Shown here: positions 1 to 12,298 of the stretch, in pieces
How the letters are laid out: each line of letters opens with the position of its first letter
Position numbering within the stretch: the stretch's first letter is position 1
NCBI RefSeq assembly: GCF_003073045.1
Contig: NC_037594.1
Coordinates: 31,980,737-32,044,736 of the forward strand
Length of the DNA: 64,000 nucleotides
Origin: Pomacea canaliculata
Taxonomy: Eukaryota > Mollusca > Gastropoda > Architaenioglossa > Ampullariidae
Direction of reading: 5' to 3'
Program-made: the position numbers and the translations under genes
Notes under the pieces: model-generated
Seen by the model: the letters and a program-made list of their open reading frames with translations, nothing else
The model's database searches: none
What the model was told of the DNA's origin: nothing

Positions 1-514
1 GTAGTGCCAGTGACTTCAGACAATGAACAGACCATTCGGCAGGTATTGTTTTATGTCTGAAAACAAAAGATATTACCGCTCATTCACACACGCCTAGAAC
101 TTTTATTTTTTGAAAATCTGTTAACAACACACTCAGGTTCCGTTAACCCTTTTTACTTTTATTTCTCTCATAGCGCTCGCACGACCAGCTGCTCGCACGC
201 TGACTGACCAACAGATAAAATCGTTGCAAAGTGAATTACTTTGATTTTCTTATGACAGAAGATCTTGTTATGTCTGTAGAAGTTTAAAGAAAAAGAAGAA
301 ACGGGGTAAACGACGGATGAAGATCTCGAAACCACCACCTGGCTGCTGATGATGATGGCGGCTAAAAGCCTCAACCACTGGGTTTGCTGAGTGTACTACC
401 GCCTTCTCCATTTTGATAAATACGTATAGAGCAAGTTCCACCCGCATTCAAGATTTCAAGATCCAACTACCAGTGTGTGGAACAAAGACAACTAAGTGTT
501 AACAAGGTGAGGTC

Positions 515-640
515 AACTAACGCTTGAATGACCTCTCTGCTGACCAGCGTGTCCACTGACCTCACTGCTGACCAGCGTGTCAATAAACGCTTGAATGACC
601 TCGCTGCTGACCAGCGTGTCCACTGACCTCGCTCCAGACC
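515..640. repeat. Short tandem repeat abutting the CFAP58 exon 8 donor
   Basis: The core CTGCTGACCAGCGTGTC occurs three times, alternating with CGCTTGAATGACCTC or CACTGACCTC. The larger unit is about 67 bp. It reaches into the 3' end of CFAP58 exon 8, so its donor context GAGGTCAGTGGAC (minus strand, 630-618) is copied at 563-551. Confidence 0.7.
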
Positions 641-3600
641 GGTGATCTGAGCTCGAAGCGTCTCGCGCTGCCGCTCCGTGTCCGCCTTCTGGTCCTCCAC
701 CTGGCGGAGCTTGCGCTGGATGGTCTCCCGCATCTTGCCCAACCGCTGCGTCTCTGACCGCAGGCCGTTCACCTCGTCTTCCTTTTGCTGCAACGACACA
801 TCACATCTAGTAACTCGAGTACCCGCTACACTCACCTGGCACGTCACCAAGCTCAAGTACCCAAACCGTCTTGCAAGTCACTAAAGCTTGCGTCTTGTAC
901 GTCACAAACCCTCACCTGTTCAATCATCTTGCACGTCACATAACCTGACTTTTGAGAATCATTATTGACGAAACTGCTCTGACAAGCCACAATTAACTTG
1001 GTAGAAATAATTTCATCCTCCACTTCCAATGTCCACACACTTCGTCACCACACACACAGACGAGACAGAGACATGTGTAGATGTGTGGACTGCGCTGATC
1101 ACTCAGATGTAAAGGTCACGACCTGCATACCTTGAGCTCGGCTGTACGCGACTGGTTCTCCTGTGCCATCTGGTCGGCGGCAACCAACTGCCCCTCGAAG
1201 TCCGTCTGTAGCTTGGTGTACCGCGCGTTCAGCACGTCTGCATCCTTGATGGCTCTCTCGTTCAGTACCTGACAACCGTGACGTCACAGTTACCCAATGT
1301 GCAGTGCGCGCCTTCACAGGTGGTAAGACATTCTTTTATAGTAAACACCCAGCCTAAGCAAGATCTCGTACTCAGATAATTTCTCAACAGTGCTTTCTGA
1401 ACATTGAGGTCAACCATGACCTAATATTACATCAACTAATGAGGTTACAGTCTCCTGTGGGTGAGTTCTGCTACCCATAATAGTACTCACCCTCTGCTCT
1501 TTGAGCTGCTGCTCCAGCTTGGTGATCTCCAGCTTGTATTTCTCTATCTGGGTCTGCATCGTTCTGTTTTCTGATGTCTTGGCATCCAGGTCGGCCTTGG
1601 ACTGCTTGAGTTCGCGCTCCAGCTTGTCCTTCTTCCTGCTCTCCCGCTGGGCTTCATTGCTGCGCACTTGGATGTCCTGAGTCAGCTGCAGCCATAGCAA
1701 CAGACCCAGCGTTTTCAACTTTTGGATCACATCGCCACCATCATGAAATCCTGTTTTCTAAGCTATGGTGAGCACATGCAGTACTGTGATGGACTGCGCC
1801 CTGTAAAGCTCTTATTTCATACTATTCATTCTAAACGGAGAATACCGATCTTCGAAAGTATGTACTTAACAAATCTGTGATAAGTGGCAATTTAAAAACT
1901 CAACTTTATCTAAACATTTGATGAAAATATATATGCAGACAACAGTAATGATTTGTTTTTGTCATGACCTGCAACACAGGTAATGAATCTGTAAAGCTAC
2001 CCAACAATGCTGCACAGTAAATATATGTTTATTCTACAAAACACAATTTAGACTTTCTTTGTAAAAAAGAAGTTGTTTTAGAAGAAAATTACAAGTATGC
2101 TTTTAGTGCAGTGAAGATTGTGCTATAGTGACCTGAAGAACAAATAATTCACAGAGCACACGAAAGTTTTATATGATGTGAGTCAACAAAGACAAAGAGA
2201 TGATTTTGTGATATTCATAAATATGCATCTTTGTTAAAATTTCTTGTCAAATGTCACACTTGCTATATTAATTATAATCTAGCATTCTAGTGCCACAACT
2301 CAATTTTCTACAGGTGACATATAAAATGGCATTCATTTCTGAATTCCCATGCATCTCTCTCTTGTCTGAAGATGTGACATAGTGACTTGGGACAAGATGT
2401 GAGCAGGTGACTTGGAACAAGATGTGACACACTCTGATGGGGCAAGATTTGCAGCTACATAACTAAAAATTAAAAAGAACAAGCAGAAAGTCTGCTTCAG
2501 TTTATATTTTGAAACTAAAAAAATGGAACTTGTGTTAAAAGACTATGGTCTTAACATCATGTGTCCAAGAGGCAAAACATGCAAAATCACTGACACGCGT
2601 AGACAGCATAAAAACCACCAGCATATTACCCTTCCACTGGAAGACTTTGTTTCAAAAACAGAAAAATATATATTGTACAACTTTCAATGTAGCCTGAGGA
2701 AGAGTCTTTTTTTGCACGAGTTCTTTTCCTCTTTCATTTTTTCTACTTTTCTCTCTCTGTTTCATCTTTCTCTACTTCCTTTGTGCCCTCTCTCTCTTGA
2801 TGCAAGATAATTATGCATAGAGTACATTTCTTTTTCATTTCATAAACTTGTTTACTGAGTTTAATATATGGTAAGTTATACTGCTTATACTACAATACTA
2901 TATTCAAAATGGAATGGCATGGCTGCCCTTGAACTGGAAGATCATAACTTCAATTGAAATGGTCAAAGGCCTAGCAATAAAGAATTCGAGTCAGAGGCCT
3001 CTCTCTCTCCACCCCAACTCTGTGTACATGTTTGTGTGTGTGTGTGCATGTTTGGGCATGTGTCTGTGTTTCCGTATGAATGCATGTATGTGAGGGGGGA
3101 GATGTTGAGGAAGGGAGTGTGAGTAAGACAGAAAGACAGAGAGAACTGATCTGTTTATTTGATGGGTCAGCGAAAGAAGGGTGAAATATAGTTTCATCGT
3201 CATCAATAAAAATCATAAGCATGAGATGGGTATATACATTCACATCATTTCTACCACTCAGCCAATAGTCCACACACACCCACCCACTGTGCATGAGTTG
3301 ACCATCAGGTCTGATCTAACTCATCACAACATGTGAAATCCAAACTATGACCATGGACTCTAAAATGGTCTACAAAAGACAGGCACATTATATTAAATAA
3401 AAAAATTGCATATTCTCAATCAAACCATTCTTCATTCACCCTCTCTTTCTTCCATATACAACACACACACACACACGCGCACACACACACCAGTATTAGG
3501 CCATCAGCCCCAGTCGAAAGAGAGAGTGTTTTCCTCTAGCGGATACCATCTATTTTCCAAACTAACATAATAACAACCAGAAACTCCTAAGGTCTCATTT

Positions 3601-6600
3601 TGGAGGGGTTTTTTTTCTGAGCTTTCCAATACTGTATAAAATAATTAAACAATTACGGAGTGGCCCATTTCAGTTTTTCTCTGCCTTGTTAACAAAAGGT
3701 TTTCACCTACTGATGCCTGACTTTCACTGATATGCTGTGGTCCCTGGCTTCTTTCTAGGGCTTCCTTATCCAGCCCAATCCTATATTCAGTCTTTCACAA
3801 ACTCAACGTAGATCTTCTATAGGCTTCGGGTCTTGCTCTAAAACCAAATCTGGATTTTCTAATGAACTTACCATCACAAAGAAGCTTATGGCCATCAAAA
3901 TACTTATGGCTGCACTCACCCAAGCTCATATTCATATTTTCTCATATATGAACAAATACACACTTGCACACAGACAAGTTTCACAATAGATGCTGGCATT
4001 TAAAACAAGAAAATACAAACTATTACTGTTGCTCCAGAAAGGTGCTGACTGTCATGAAACTGTTTGATATATGTATGAATACATATAGATGGAAAAAATG
4101 TGAAAATTCAAAAAAATGTTAGAAAGGCAGAGCAGAAGAAACACAGGAAAGAAGGAGAGACTAAGAGAAAGGGAAGAGCATGACAGTGTACATCTCAGTT
4201 TTTTAATATCGACAAATGTGCCTTGAGAAAGTTGCTTAAACCCAACAGTCATATGCAAAAAGATCAAATTTATTTAAAACCTACAGCTGTGTCTTGAGAA
4301 AATTGTTTAAGCCTAACAGCCATGTGCAGAAAGATAAAATTTATTTTAAACCCACAGCTAGGAGAACAGAGAAGGAAAGTTAAAATAAAAGTTGTTTTAG
4401 ACAGATTGATGTTGTTTTAAAAAAATACTGTGTATGGAGAGATGGAAAAGTATTTAAAACTTATAACTCTGTTCTGCAACGGTATCTAACACCTACAGCT
4501 GTGTATAGAGAGTGAGGACCATCCTTACCTCTTGGATTTTTTCCTCGGCATCAGCTCTGTCTTGCTCCAGCTTGTTCTGGAGGTTGCTGGCATCGTTCAT
4601 CTGCTCACGCAGGCGACTGATCTCTTGCAGCAGATCATCTCGCTCCTTTGTCAGGTCCTCCTTGATCTTCAGCAGCTCATTGACGCTAATGATGAAAAAA
4701 AAATGTGATGTTATTAACAGTATTGATGTAACTGATGTGATTCGACCCTGCTGTAGTCATACATGACAGGTAAAAGACAAGACATTTTGGTGGGTTTTTA
4801 CACACCTACTATTGTTACATTGACTGCTCTCAAGATTTCCATCCAATCCATATGTTTGAAGATGTTCCGTGCTTTTAGAATAAAAAATCCTGATACTTTT
4901 CTCACCAAGACACTAGCGTACAGACTCACCTTTCTACCTTTCTTCTTGAGACAGATTTAGCATTGTGATAAGAAAGATTTAGTTAAGACAGCTAGTGCTT
5001 TCTTATTAGCTCTTCATCGTCTGTATAGACACCTATGCTTATTAGCTTGTGTCTACTCACCTGTGTTCTTGGCCCATGGTGAGGCCTGCACCCTGCTCCA
5101 CTAACTTGCTGAGATTTGAGATTTCCTGCTTCAATGACTGGATGGTCTCCCTAGCACGGGTCTCCTTCTCATGAGCTGCATCCACCATTTTCCAAGCTTT
5201 TTCAATTTCCTTTGAATACAGATATGATGTGTTATAATTTTACTCTTACATGCTCTCACAGTTGATGCCAAGTATTAGAATAAGTCAGTAGACAGGCAAT
5301 ATGGACATGACAGGGATCGATGATAATGTATGGGGAAATGGGGGCAGAGTTTAAGGGTTTGTTCATAATAATTAGCACAGACAAAAACATTCAAATTCAG
5401 TGTTCCACAAAGTTCTCTTTGACACCATAACAGGGTACATTACAGGTGTCTGAGAATATCAGAGTGTAAATGTTTTTTATTATCTCCCATGATATAAATC
5501 TGCAACCCATGCTGTTAAACTAACCCTGCTAAAACCTGTGTTACAAAAAGAAAGATGGTAAGAAATGATAAAGGGAAGAAGAAAATAAAGCTTTAAATAA
5601 CAATTTAAAACAATGAATGAACAATTAATCTACAGAAATTTTAAAAAAATCAGACAAATTAATCAACCAATAAATGAAAATTGAGTCACTAATGCATAAA
5701 GGCAAGCTCTGCAATATAATTCATGCACAAAAAAAGATAAAGAACACTACTGAGAAATGGAGATATTCACATGTCGTTATCAAAGGATGGTTCAAGTGCA
5801 TTTTCTTAATCTCTTTGTAATTAAGTTAGCAAGTCACTCAACAAAATATGTGTGCGCATGCATACACTATGTGAAAGAGAGAAAGAGAATATGTGTGAAT
5901 ATATCTGTATACGTTTGTGCAGGTCCACAAGTATTTATATGCCAATATGTGCTCAAATGTTTGTGTGTGAATTTAGAAAGTATGCGTATATGCCCACATG
6001 TGAATAAGTATATTTATGCGGAAAAGAGAAAGTACAATGCACATAAATCTCACGCTTATATTAGACTCATATGTCTCAGACTATGATCAATTGAAGCTAT
6101 GTAAGAGAATATTTTCTCGACGCAATGGTATTAATAGATAATCATTCATAAACATCCCAAGCATCATCTTTGAAACATTTTGAACTATTTTATTGCCCTA
6201 GGGGCATTTTTAGTCATAACCTCATATAATAATCATACAATTACAATAATCATACAATATCATACTCATCACACAATAACAATCTCACAACAGATTATGA
6301 CAACACGGCAAAATATATAGATGAATACACAATACTAAAGCATTATATATAGGGATTACTTAAACAGTGATAATGAGTTTGAATAAATTTCCTTAAGTTA
6401 ACAAGTATACTTATGGATTGACTATTCATCAGGTGGTGAAATTTATATTCATTTGGAGGATGCACAACATGTACTGAAAGCCATTTTAATACCTTCTTCA
6501 AAGATGCAATAGTTGCCTGGTCTTCCTGTGACAGTTTGAGAGCTGTGGCAACTTTTGCTGAGTTGGCAACTATTTCTGCATTTAGCTCCCGACATTTCTG

Positions 6601-7852
6601 CATCAAACGCTTCTCACTGTCATGGGATTTTTTCAAAGCTTTGTGCAGCTTTTCATACTCTACTCGAAACTTCTCTAAGCTCCTGTCCCCCATCAGTTCT
6701 GCCAATGTCTAGAAACAACAAAACCACAAATGTAGAAAGGAAATATAATTATGACATCACATATCACTGGAAAAAATTATATTCATATGATACTTTTATA
6801 ATACTTTACATATTAGACAAATTACAATTACCCTGATTGTAGGCCAATTGTTTATTTGCCAGAAAATGCATAACTTTCAAAGCAATGATGTGACAGCTGA
6901 CAATAATCTTTATTTTTATTACTGTCACAAATAAAATTATTATGCTATTTAACATACACCTTCAAATTCAGAAAATCATATTGTATAATGTGAGCCTTTA
7001 CTCAAAATTTATTAAGCCCAATCCTTTCTATGCTGGGGAAAAAAATATACAATAATTTTGTATATGTTGTCAAATTATGCAGTTTGAAGAACATCTAATG
7101 GCAAGATAATCCTAATAGAAAAATGATTTTGTAAATTGGAAAGTCATTTTACTTCTTGAAAGTCTTTCTCTAGTGCCTCAAAGGCACTATCATCGAATGT
7201 CCCTTTCTCCTTCTTCTCCTGAAAAAAATAAAAACAGTGAATGATGATGATGAAGAGGAGAAATTTTAAGATGATAACGAGGAGGAGAATGCACTATACC
7301 TATAAAGATGTATGCTATTTACGTTCTTTTGGAATTCGAAAAAATAGGTGTCCAAAATGTATCTCCCCAAATAAAAGTACCTTAATTTTGTGATTGAAGT
7401 ATACTAACCTACAATTAATTACATTTGCATAGCTCATGGATGAACTATAAAATTATCAGTATTAAAAACGCTAATACGGTTCAAAATGAGGGGAAAATTA
7501 TCTCATGCATTCTAATGAAGCAAATCCTAAGTATAATTGTATGTTGATATTTAACGAGTGTAATTTTTGTTCAATTCACCAAAGCATCGGGTACAGGTAC
7601 GTTCTATTTTGGAGAGCTGGTCGAGGTTTTTCTTGTCTTTTTTTCATGCCATAATGTGATAATACGTAACATCAAAATTGTTTCCATCTACTGACGTGGT
7701 ATCCTTTACTTATTTTAATCACTACACTTTAAAAACACATTTTAATTGATGGCGTACACTATAGCTGAGACTCTCAGTGAAATGGGAAAATAAACCGACA
7801 AGTACGATCAGGAGGCAAGAAAAATTGAGAACACTATAAATACCTCCGTCAT
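628..7852 (-). CDS. CFAP58: Cilia- and flagella-associated protein 58 (CFAP58/CCDC147), N-terminal part, split gene
   Basis: CFAP58 is a long coiled-coil protein of motile cilia and sperm flagella. Eight coding exons can be joined in phase on the minus strand: 7852-7844, 7218-7153, 6708-6493, 5209-5061, 4685-4529, 1685-1491, 1268-1131 and 787-628, each with AG before and GT after. They give about 363 residues starting MTEEKKEKGTFDDSAFEALE. Family-typical stretches include LEKFRVEYEKLHKALKKSHD, KRLMQKCRELNAEIV, NSAKVATALKLSQEDQATIA, EIEKAWKMVDAAHEKE and KLEQQLKEQR. The product is almost entirely heptad-patterned, charged helix. The start is the tiny first exon (ATG at 7852-7850), which supplies only MTE before a 625-bp intron. 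The vertebrate protein is about 870 residues, so the C-terminal half should lie beyond position 1; no ninth exon is visible in 1-627. Identification is from family resemblance and is strong; exact exon borders are hand-called. Confidence 0.93.
3460..3492. repeat. (AC)n microsatellite
   Basis: An AC dinucleotide run with a short GCGC interruption, inside CFAP58 intron 5. Confidence 0.9.
4219..4360. repeat. Two-copy tandem duplication of about 70 bp in CFAP58 intron 5
   Basis: The segment beginning TGTGCCTTGAGAAAGTTGCT at 4219 recurs in diverged form as TGTGTCTTGAGAAAATTGTT at 4288. Both copies end near an A/T-rich run and ACAGCT. A third partial end (ACCTACAGCTGTGTA) lies near 4490. The copies differ at many positions, so the duplication is not recent. 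Confidence 0.65.
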
Positions 7853-7942
7853 TTTCGCTGGTTCTGTTTGTCTCCAAGTTTAGGGATAAGATTGAAGGCT
7901 AGTAGTCCTAGCCCCTGTTTCGCTGCCTCTCCGTGTGTATTT

Positions 7943-7957
7943 GTCGTCCATAGAAAC
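7943..7957. promoter_or_regulatory. Putative RFX X-box upstream of CFAP58
   Basis: GTCGTC, a 3-base spacer CAT, and AGAAAC fit the degenerate X-box pattern RYYNYY-N(1-3)-RRNRAC on either strand. The site is about 90-105 bp upstream of the CFAP58 start codon, where RFX sites of ciliary genes typically sit. The pattern is degenerate enough to occur by chance, so this is a position-supported guess. Confidence 0.35.
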
Positions 7958-8246
7958 CACGACTTCCGCTTACCCAGGCGCAAGGCACAGAGTTGTCTCC
8001 CGTTATAGAAACTACACTTAAGTGGTGCTTTTGGTTATCTACTTGTGGGAACCCGATCAATAATCTATCAAATAAAATTAATATTTAGTTGTATTTGCCA
8101 TTAATAGTTCACTATACTTTAATGATTTGCAATAAAATATTTATGCTTCGCTAGACAGAATTCTTTAAAATAAAAATTCAGAGAAAGATAACCAGTACTA
8201 CACTCTTCTAGCTCATTTTTGTTGTACCCTCCCTTGTTTTCTATTT

Positions 8247-8541
8247 CTATGGGGCGCCAGGTAGGACAATGGACTCGCTTGTTACCATTGCAGAGACTGA
8301 GAGACCCAGGGTGAATCTCTAGAAATTCAGTGTATGTGATAACTGTTGCAGAGTCGGTCTCCAGGTACTCCGACTTCATCTTCCATCCCTTTCCCCTCGT
8401 TGTGCGAAGCACTTTCCCGCCGAATCAACCATGCAGCCAACCATCTACTGTGCCACTCATTTCCTCCCCCCCCCCCCCCAGTGCAAAATCGCCGCAAGGT
8501 GGAAGCACTTTCCTACTCAATAAACCAACCAACCAACCAAC
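8247..8541 (+). repeat. SINE-like element with (AACC)n tail
   Basis: The left part has a tRNA-promoter-like look: a B-box-like GGGTGAATCTC near 8309 and an A-box-like stretch near 8257. The right part carries GCACTTTCC-type motifs twice, a C-tract (8467-8480) and a tail of AACC repeats (8522-8541). This architecture is typical of tRNA-derived SINEs, but the A and B boxes are imperfect and no second copy in the window confirms it. Confidence 0.4.
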
Positions 8542-10370
8542 CTACACCGCTTGACTCTTACAGTTAGATGTCCTTTGTGTCCTACGCACTTCAGCAGCAG
8601 GTTATAGGGTGTAATACTTTTCAGCATTAAAAAACTGTATGATAAAGATGCTTGGGAAATAAGAACGGTACCCACTCTACTCTGAGTAGAGCATTAACAT
8701 TTCTTTTTTATGACATCCTCAGCCTACAACAGCATTTGTTTTTCATGTCATGACATTAAGCATGATCAATGTACAAGAGCATTTTTCGTTAGTCCACGCG
8801 GCTTACAAAACTATTGACAGAGACGCTGTCTGGTATCGGCCTTCAGACCTTGCCAAACACAGCAAGTTGTTGATCCACAGAAGTCATCGCATAGAGCAGC
8901 AAAAACAATGTTGACCCTCAAAGGTCTAACAAAGTCCAAGAAAAATATTTCCACACAAAGTATACGTTGCACAGTAAAACAATCGTCAACTGTCACCTTA
9001 CCATTGCCGGTAAACACAAATGTGACCTGACGGTGTTTACTACAGGTAATAAATTTACTGGCAGGTAATAAATAAGCTAGGCGTATGCGTCGTCACTGGC
9101 CCCCCCGTTGGTCAGGAAAGCTGTGTCATCAAAGTGCTTTCATCTTACGACTTTAATTCTTTTTATGTTATCTATCTTATATCATATGTGTGTATGTGTA
9201 TGTGTATGTGAGGTATGCATGTTATGCATGTTGTGCGTTGTGGTTGATATGTGTACGTTGACATGCAGGCCTGATGAGAGGGGGAACAAGTGGGTCTGGT
9301 GTACTCGGGCCCGCAGGTGTGAAGAGGGCCCGGCCTTGGTCAGTAGATTTTTTTTCATTTTCTTTTCCTTTTCTTTTAAAGAAAGGTACTGCACTTGTCC
9401 TAATGTTACGTTAAGTTATTGAATAAAAATTATTGACAATTTGATATTGATTATCGAATTATAAGCATATTATTACACACTGGGGAAAAAATTAACGATT
9501 ACAGTTACAAAGGACCTGGAGAGATCGTCTACCCCGGGCCCGTGCTGGCTGTCGGTGGCCGTGTTGACCTGTATATTCTTGACTCTGCGACTGCTCAGGT
9601 CATAGGGCGTCGGCTCACTTAATTCTCAGTTTCCGTCCACAGGTTACAAACAAGTCGCGACCCCATGGGTATGAATGTGACCTCGCTGCACTAGGAAGTT
9701 AGCCGGGTCAAGGTCAATTGTTCTAAACAATTAACAAACACGCGATCCACGTGCCGTTCCCTCTATTAGCAGATTAGCTCGAAGAAAGGACAAATTAGCG
9801 TACGTGGGAACATTTAGTGTGAGTCTCGTCATCTTTGAGAAGGCTGTGAAGAAAAATCTACCATTCATATTTGTTGAGAGATGTGTAAGGGCACAGAGAT
9901 CACCTGACCACTCTCGGAATGGTGAATGGTGAGCTGTGCTTGACCCTCTCTCAACTTGTGTGGGAATTGAGAACAGAGACTGCATTTGCAGACGACGGTT
10001 TACGTAAATTTGGCTTGAGTGTGTTTCCTGCCTCATCTCGCTCGTCCTCATCAATTGCTTTTTACTCCCACCTTGGACACTCGACACAGCAGGGTGTCTG
10101 GTTAACAGGGTTTTCCCCACAACGAGTGCCATTGGAGCCTGGGTGCCGGCGTCCGCATTAGTGGGCATGCGCAGTGGGTCTTCAAGTGAGAAGTAAGTTA
10201 GGTCGCTAGGTTGTCAGACTTTGTAGCACTGCACAAGACAACTGGTGTGAACTCTGGAGCAAGGGTAGCAGTATCTGAGATTACTTGATGCCCTTTATAG
10301 TTCTCCTTTCTGGTCATGTAACCTTTTTTTCTGACACCGCGTTAAAGATCCACCTGGACGGTTTTGTGGT

Positions 10371-10467
10371 GTTTTTTTGTTTTTTTTTGTTTGTTTTTTG
10401 TTTTTGTTTTGTTGTTGTTGTTTTGTTGTTGGTTGTTTGGTTTTTTTTTGTTGTTGTTGTTGTTTTG
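10371..10467. repeat. T/G low-complexity tract
   Basis: Runs of T separated by single or double G on the plus strand. Open frames here on either strand are artefacts of this composition. Confidence 0.85.
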
Positions 10468-10622
10468 AGAGAATGAGTGACAGTTCGGATTATTTGGACG
10501 CTGACAGTATTTCTCGTGCTAAAGTAACAGTTTTTGAGATCCACGAGAAATGCAGTCAACATTTCAACTACACCATATATGACTAAATGCGTTCCCTATA
10601 TTATAATAAAGACATGTATATA

Positions 10623-11119
10623 CAGGTAGTCCTCGGGTTACGACGGTCTCGAGTTACGTCGTTTCGTGGTTACGACGCTTTATATTACGCTCATTCCGAC
10701 TTGCGATGTTTAGCGTCGTAAGTCGAACTGTACGTGATCCTCATTCCACGTGCGGCGGAAGTCATAGGGCAATCTGAGAAAAGGAAAACAACAACAGAAA
10801 TTGGCAGGTCATTAGGACTTAGTCGCTCGATTGTCGCTACGATTATCCAGGATAAAGATCGCATCCTTGAACATGTGACAGGATCTGCTCCTATGAAAGC
10901 GACAGTGATAACAAAGCGTAGTGTACTGCACAATATTGTACTGTACTTATGTTTATTGATAATTATGTCGGCTACTGTGTTAGGATAGGCTAAATGTTTG
11001 CAGTACTGTACTGTTATTCTGGTACAGTACTGTATGAACGTATGATCCGACTTACGTCGAAATTCGATTTACGACGCCGCGTTAAGAACGGATCAACGTC
11101 GTAAGTCGAGGACTACCTG
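10623..11119 (+). mobile_element. Truncated Tigger/pogo-type DNA transposon, 497 bp
   Basis: The left end CAGGTAGTCCTCG is matched by its exact reverse complement CGAGGACTACCTG at the right end, and a TA dinucleotide flanks each side, as expected of Tc1/mariner-pogo insertion. Beyond 13 bp the repeats continue with shared TTACGACG and GTCGTAA blocks. Inside is a remnant of the transposase N-terminal helix-turn-helix. No DDE domain fits in this length, so the element is an internally deleted, non-autonomous copy. Confidence 0.88.
10734..10988 (+). pseudogene. Tigger/pogo transposase remnant (CENP-B-type HTH only)
   Basis: An 84-codon frame inside the Tigger element contains TTTEIGRSLGLSRSIVATII followed by QDKDRILEH, the pattern of the N-terminal psq/CENP-B helix-turn-helix of pogo-family transposases (compare the family form K.EIA..LGLSRSTV..I...KDKI). 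The sequence beyond about residue 55 no longer resembles a transposase, and neither the second DNA-binding domain nor the DDE catalytic core is present. It is a decayed fragment; any start codon is arbitrary. Confidence 0.75.
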
Positions 11120-11877
11120 TATATAATAACTATACTGTAATACTTATGTGTTCTCTACTCTGTACGTACTCACCATACTATGCATACCTATATGTGTTCA
11201 GTATATTATACCTCTTTGTTTATTGTAATATGCACAACTATGTGTATTTACAGCACCAATATGCAGATATATTTTCCCTATGCTGTAATACTTGTGTACA
11301 CTTTATACTGTACACACCTAAATACTCACCATGCTATACATACTAATAGTCTTCACTGTGATATAACACCTACATGTGTTCGACAAGTATGCATAATTGT
11401 ATGTTGTCATTATACTTTACCTACATGTGTTCACGCACGCTTGAGACCCACAGAGAAACATAAAAGAGACCGTAGCAATGATAGAAAAAGAAAAGCAGGA
11501 AGGAGAGACAAAAGTAGGGGGCGGGTAGAAATCAAGAACATGACCTTTGCACCTTTTAAGATGGTAGAAAGGCCTTTCAGACCTACGCAGTCCGTCATGC
11601 CTTAGTGTTTACCCACAGCTGCTCGCCACCCCAGGTTGCTTCGTACCGACTCACCACTTCCGCATTGTGAAGTGACTTGGCGTGTGAATGTAAACATCGC
11701 CGTCGTCGTCACAAGTGGCGGTTCCGGTACTATATAGTGGATGCCGTGCTCTCGTGATAACAGCGGCGGTATGACGAGAAGCTGGGAGTAGCCTGGCCAG
11801 ACTCTGAGACTTTCTGTCACTCACTTTTCTCTTGTTCGGTACCACGCCTCACACACTCGCCACAGGCACACGCACTT

Positions 11878-11945
11878 ATGCATCCACACACGCGCACGCA
11901 CACACACAAGCTACATGCCCGGATACACGAGAGACACACACACAG
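11878..11945. repeat. CA-rich simple sequence
   Basis: Interrupted CA/CG dinucleotides, about 400 bp upstream of the serpin start. Confidence 0.75.
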
Positions 11946-12298
11946 ACAATAATACAAACAAGCGGACATAAACACGCATGTGCATAGCGACGGGCAGTAA
12001 TTCACACTTTCCTTCGCCAACACATCGCCGATGACAGGGCCCACCGATTGCATCTGAAGTATGAGCCCACTTTTCACAAGTGAGGGCTTCCGGCTCCAAT
12101 AACGACCTCGGTGTGCCGAGAGTTCTGACAGAAGCCAGAGTGTCGCGCACTTTTGCCAGAATCCGCAACAAACACGTGGTTTGTGAGCGAGACTGCGCGT
12201 GAGGTCGACTGCCAGCTGTGACCCCCATCTCTTGTTGGGGGAGCCTGCGGGCCTCCATGGGACCAAGACTTTATCTTTCTTCAAATTTCCGACCCGAG

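Larger units (their letters stand above)
1686..4528 (-). other. CFAP58 intron 5 (2.8 kb)
   Basis: This is the largest intron in the visible part of the gene. It is AT-rich and holds the 70-bp duplication, an AC microsatellite at 3460-3492, a GT stretch near 3030-3055, and a small repeat of GTGACTTGGGACAAGATGTG near 2380-2440. I see no exon in it. Confidence 0.7.
7853..12298. other. Spacer between CFAP58 and the serpin gene
   Basis: The two genes are divergent. The spacer holds the X-box candidate, the SINE-like repeat, a GTAT-rich run near 9186-9235, a T/G tract (10371-10467), the Tigger element and a CA-rich stretch (11878-11945). The segment 11600-12298 is more GC- and CpG-rich than its surroundings and probably contains the serpin promoter. 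No coding exon could be supported. Confidence 0.6.
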
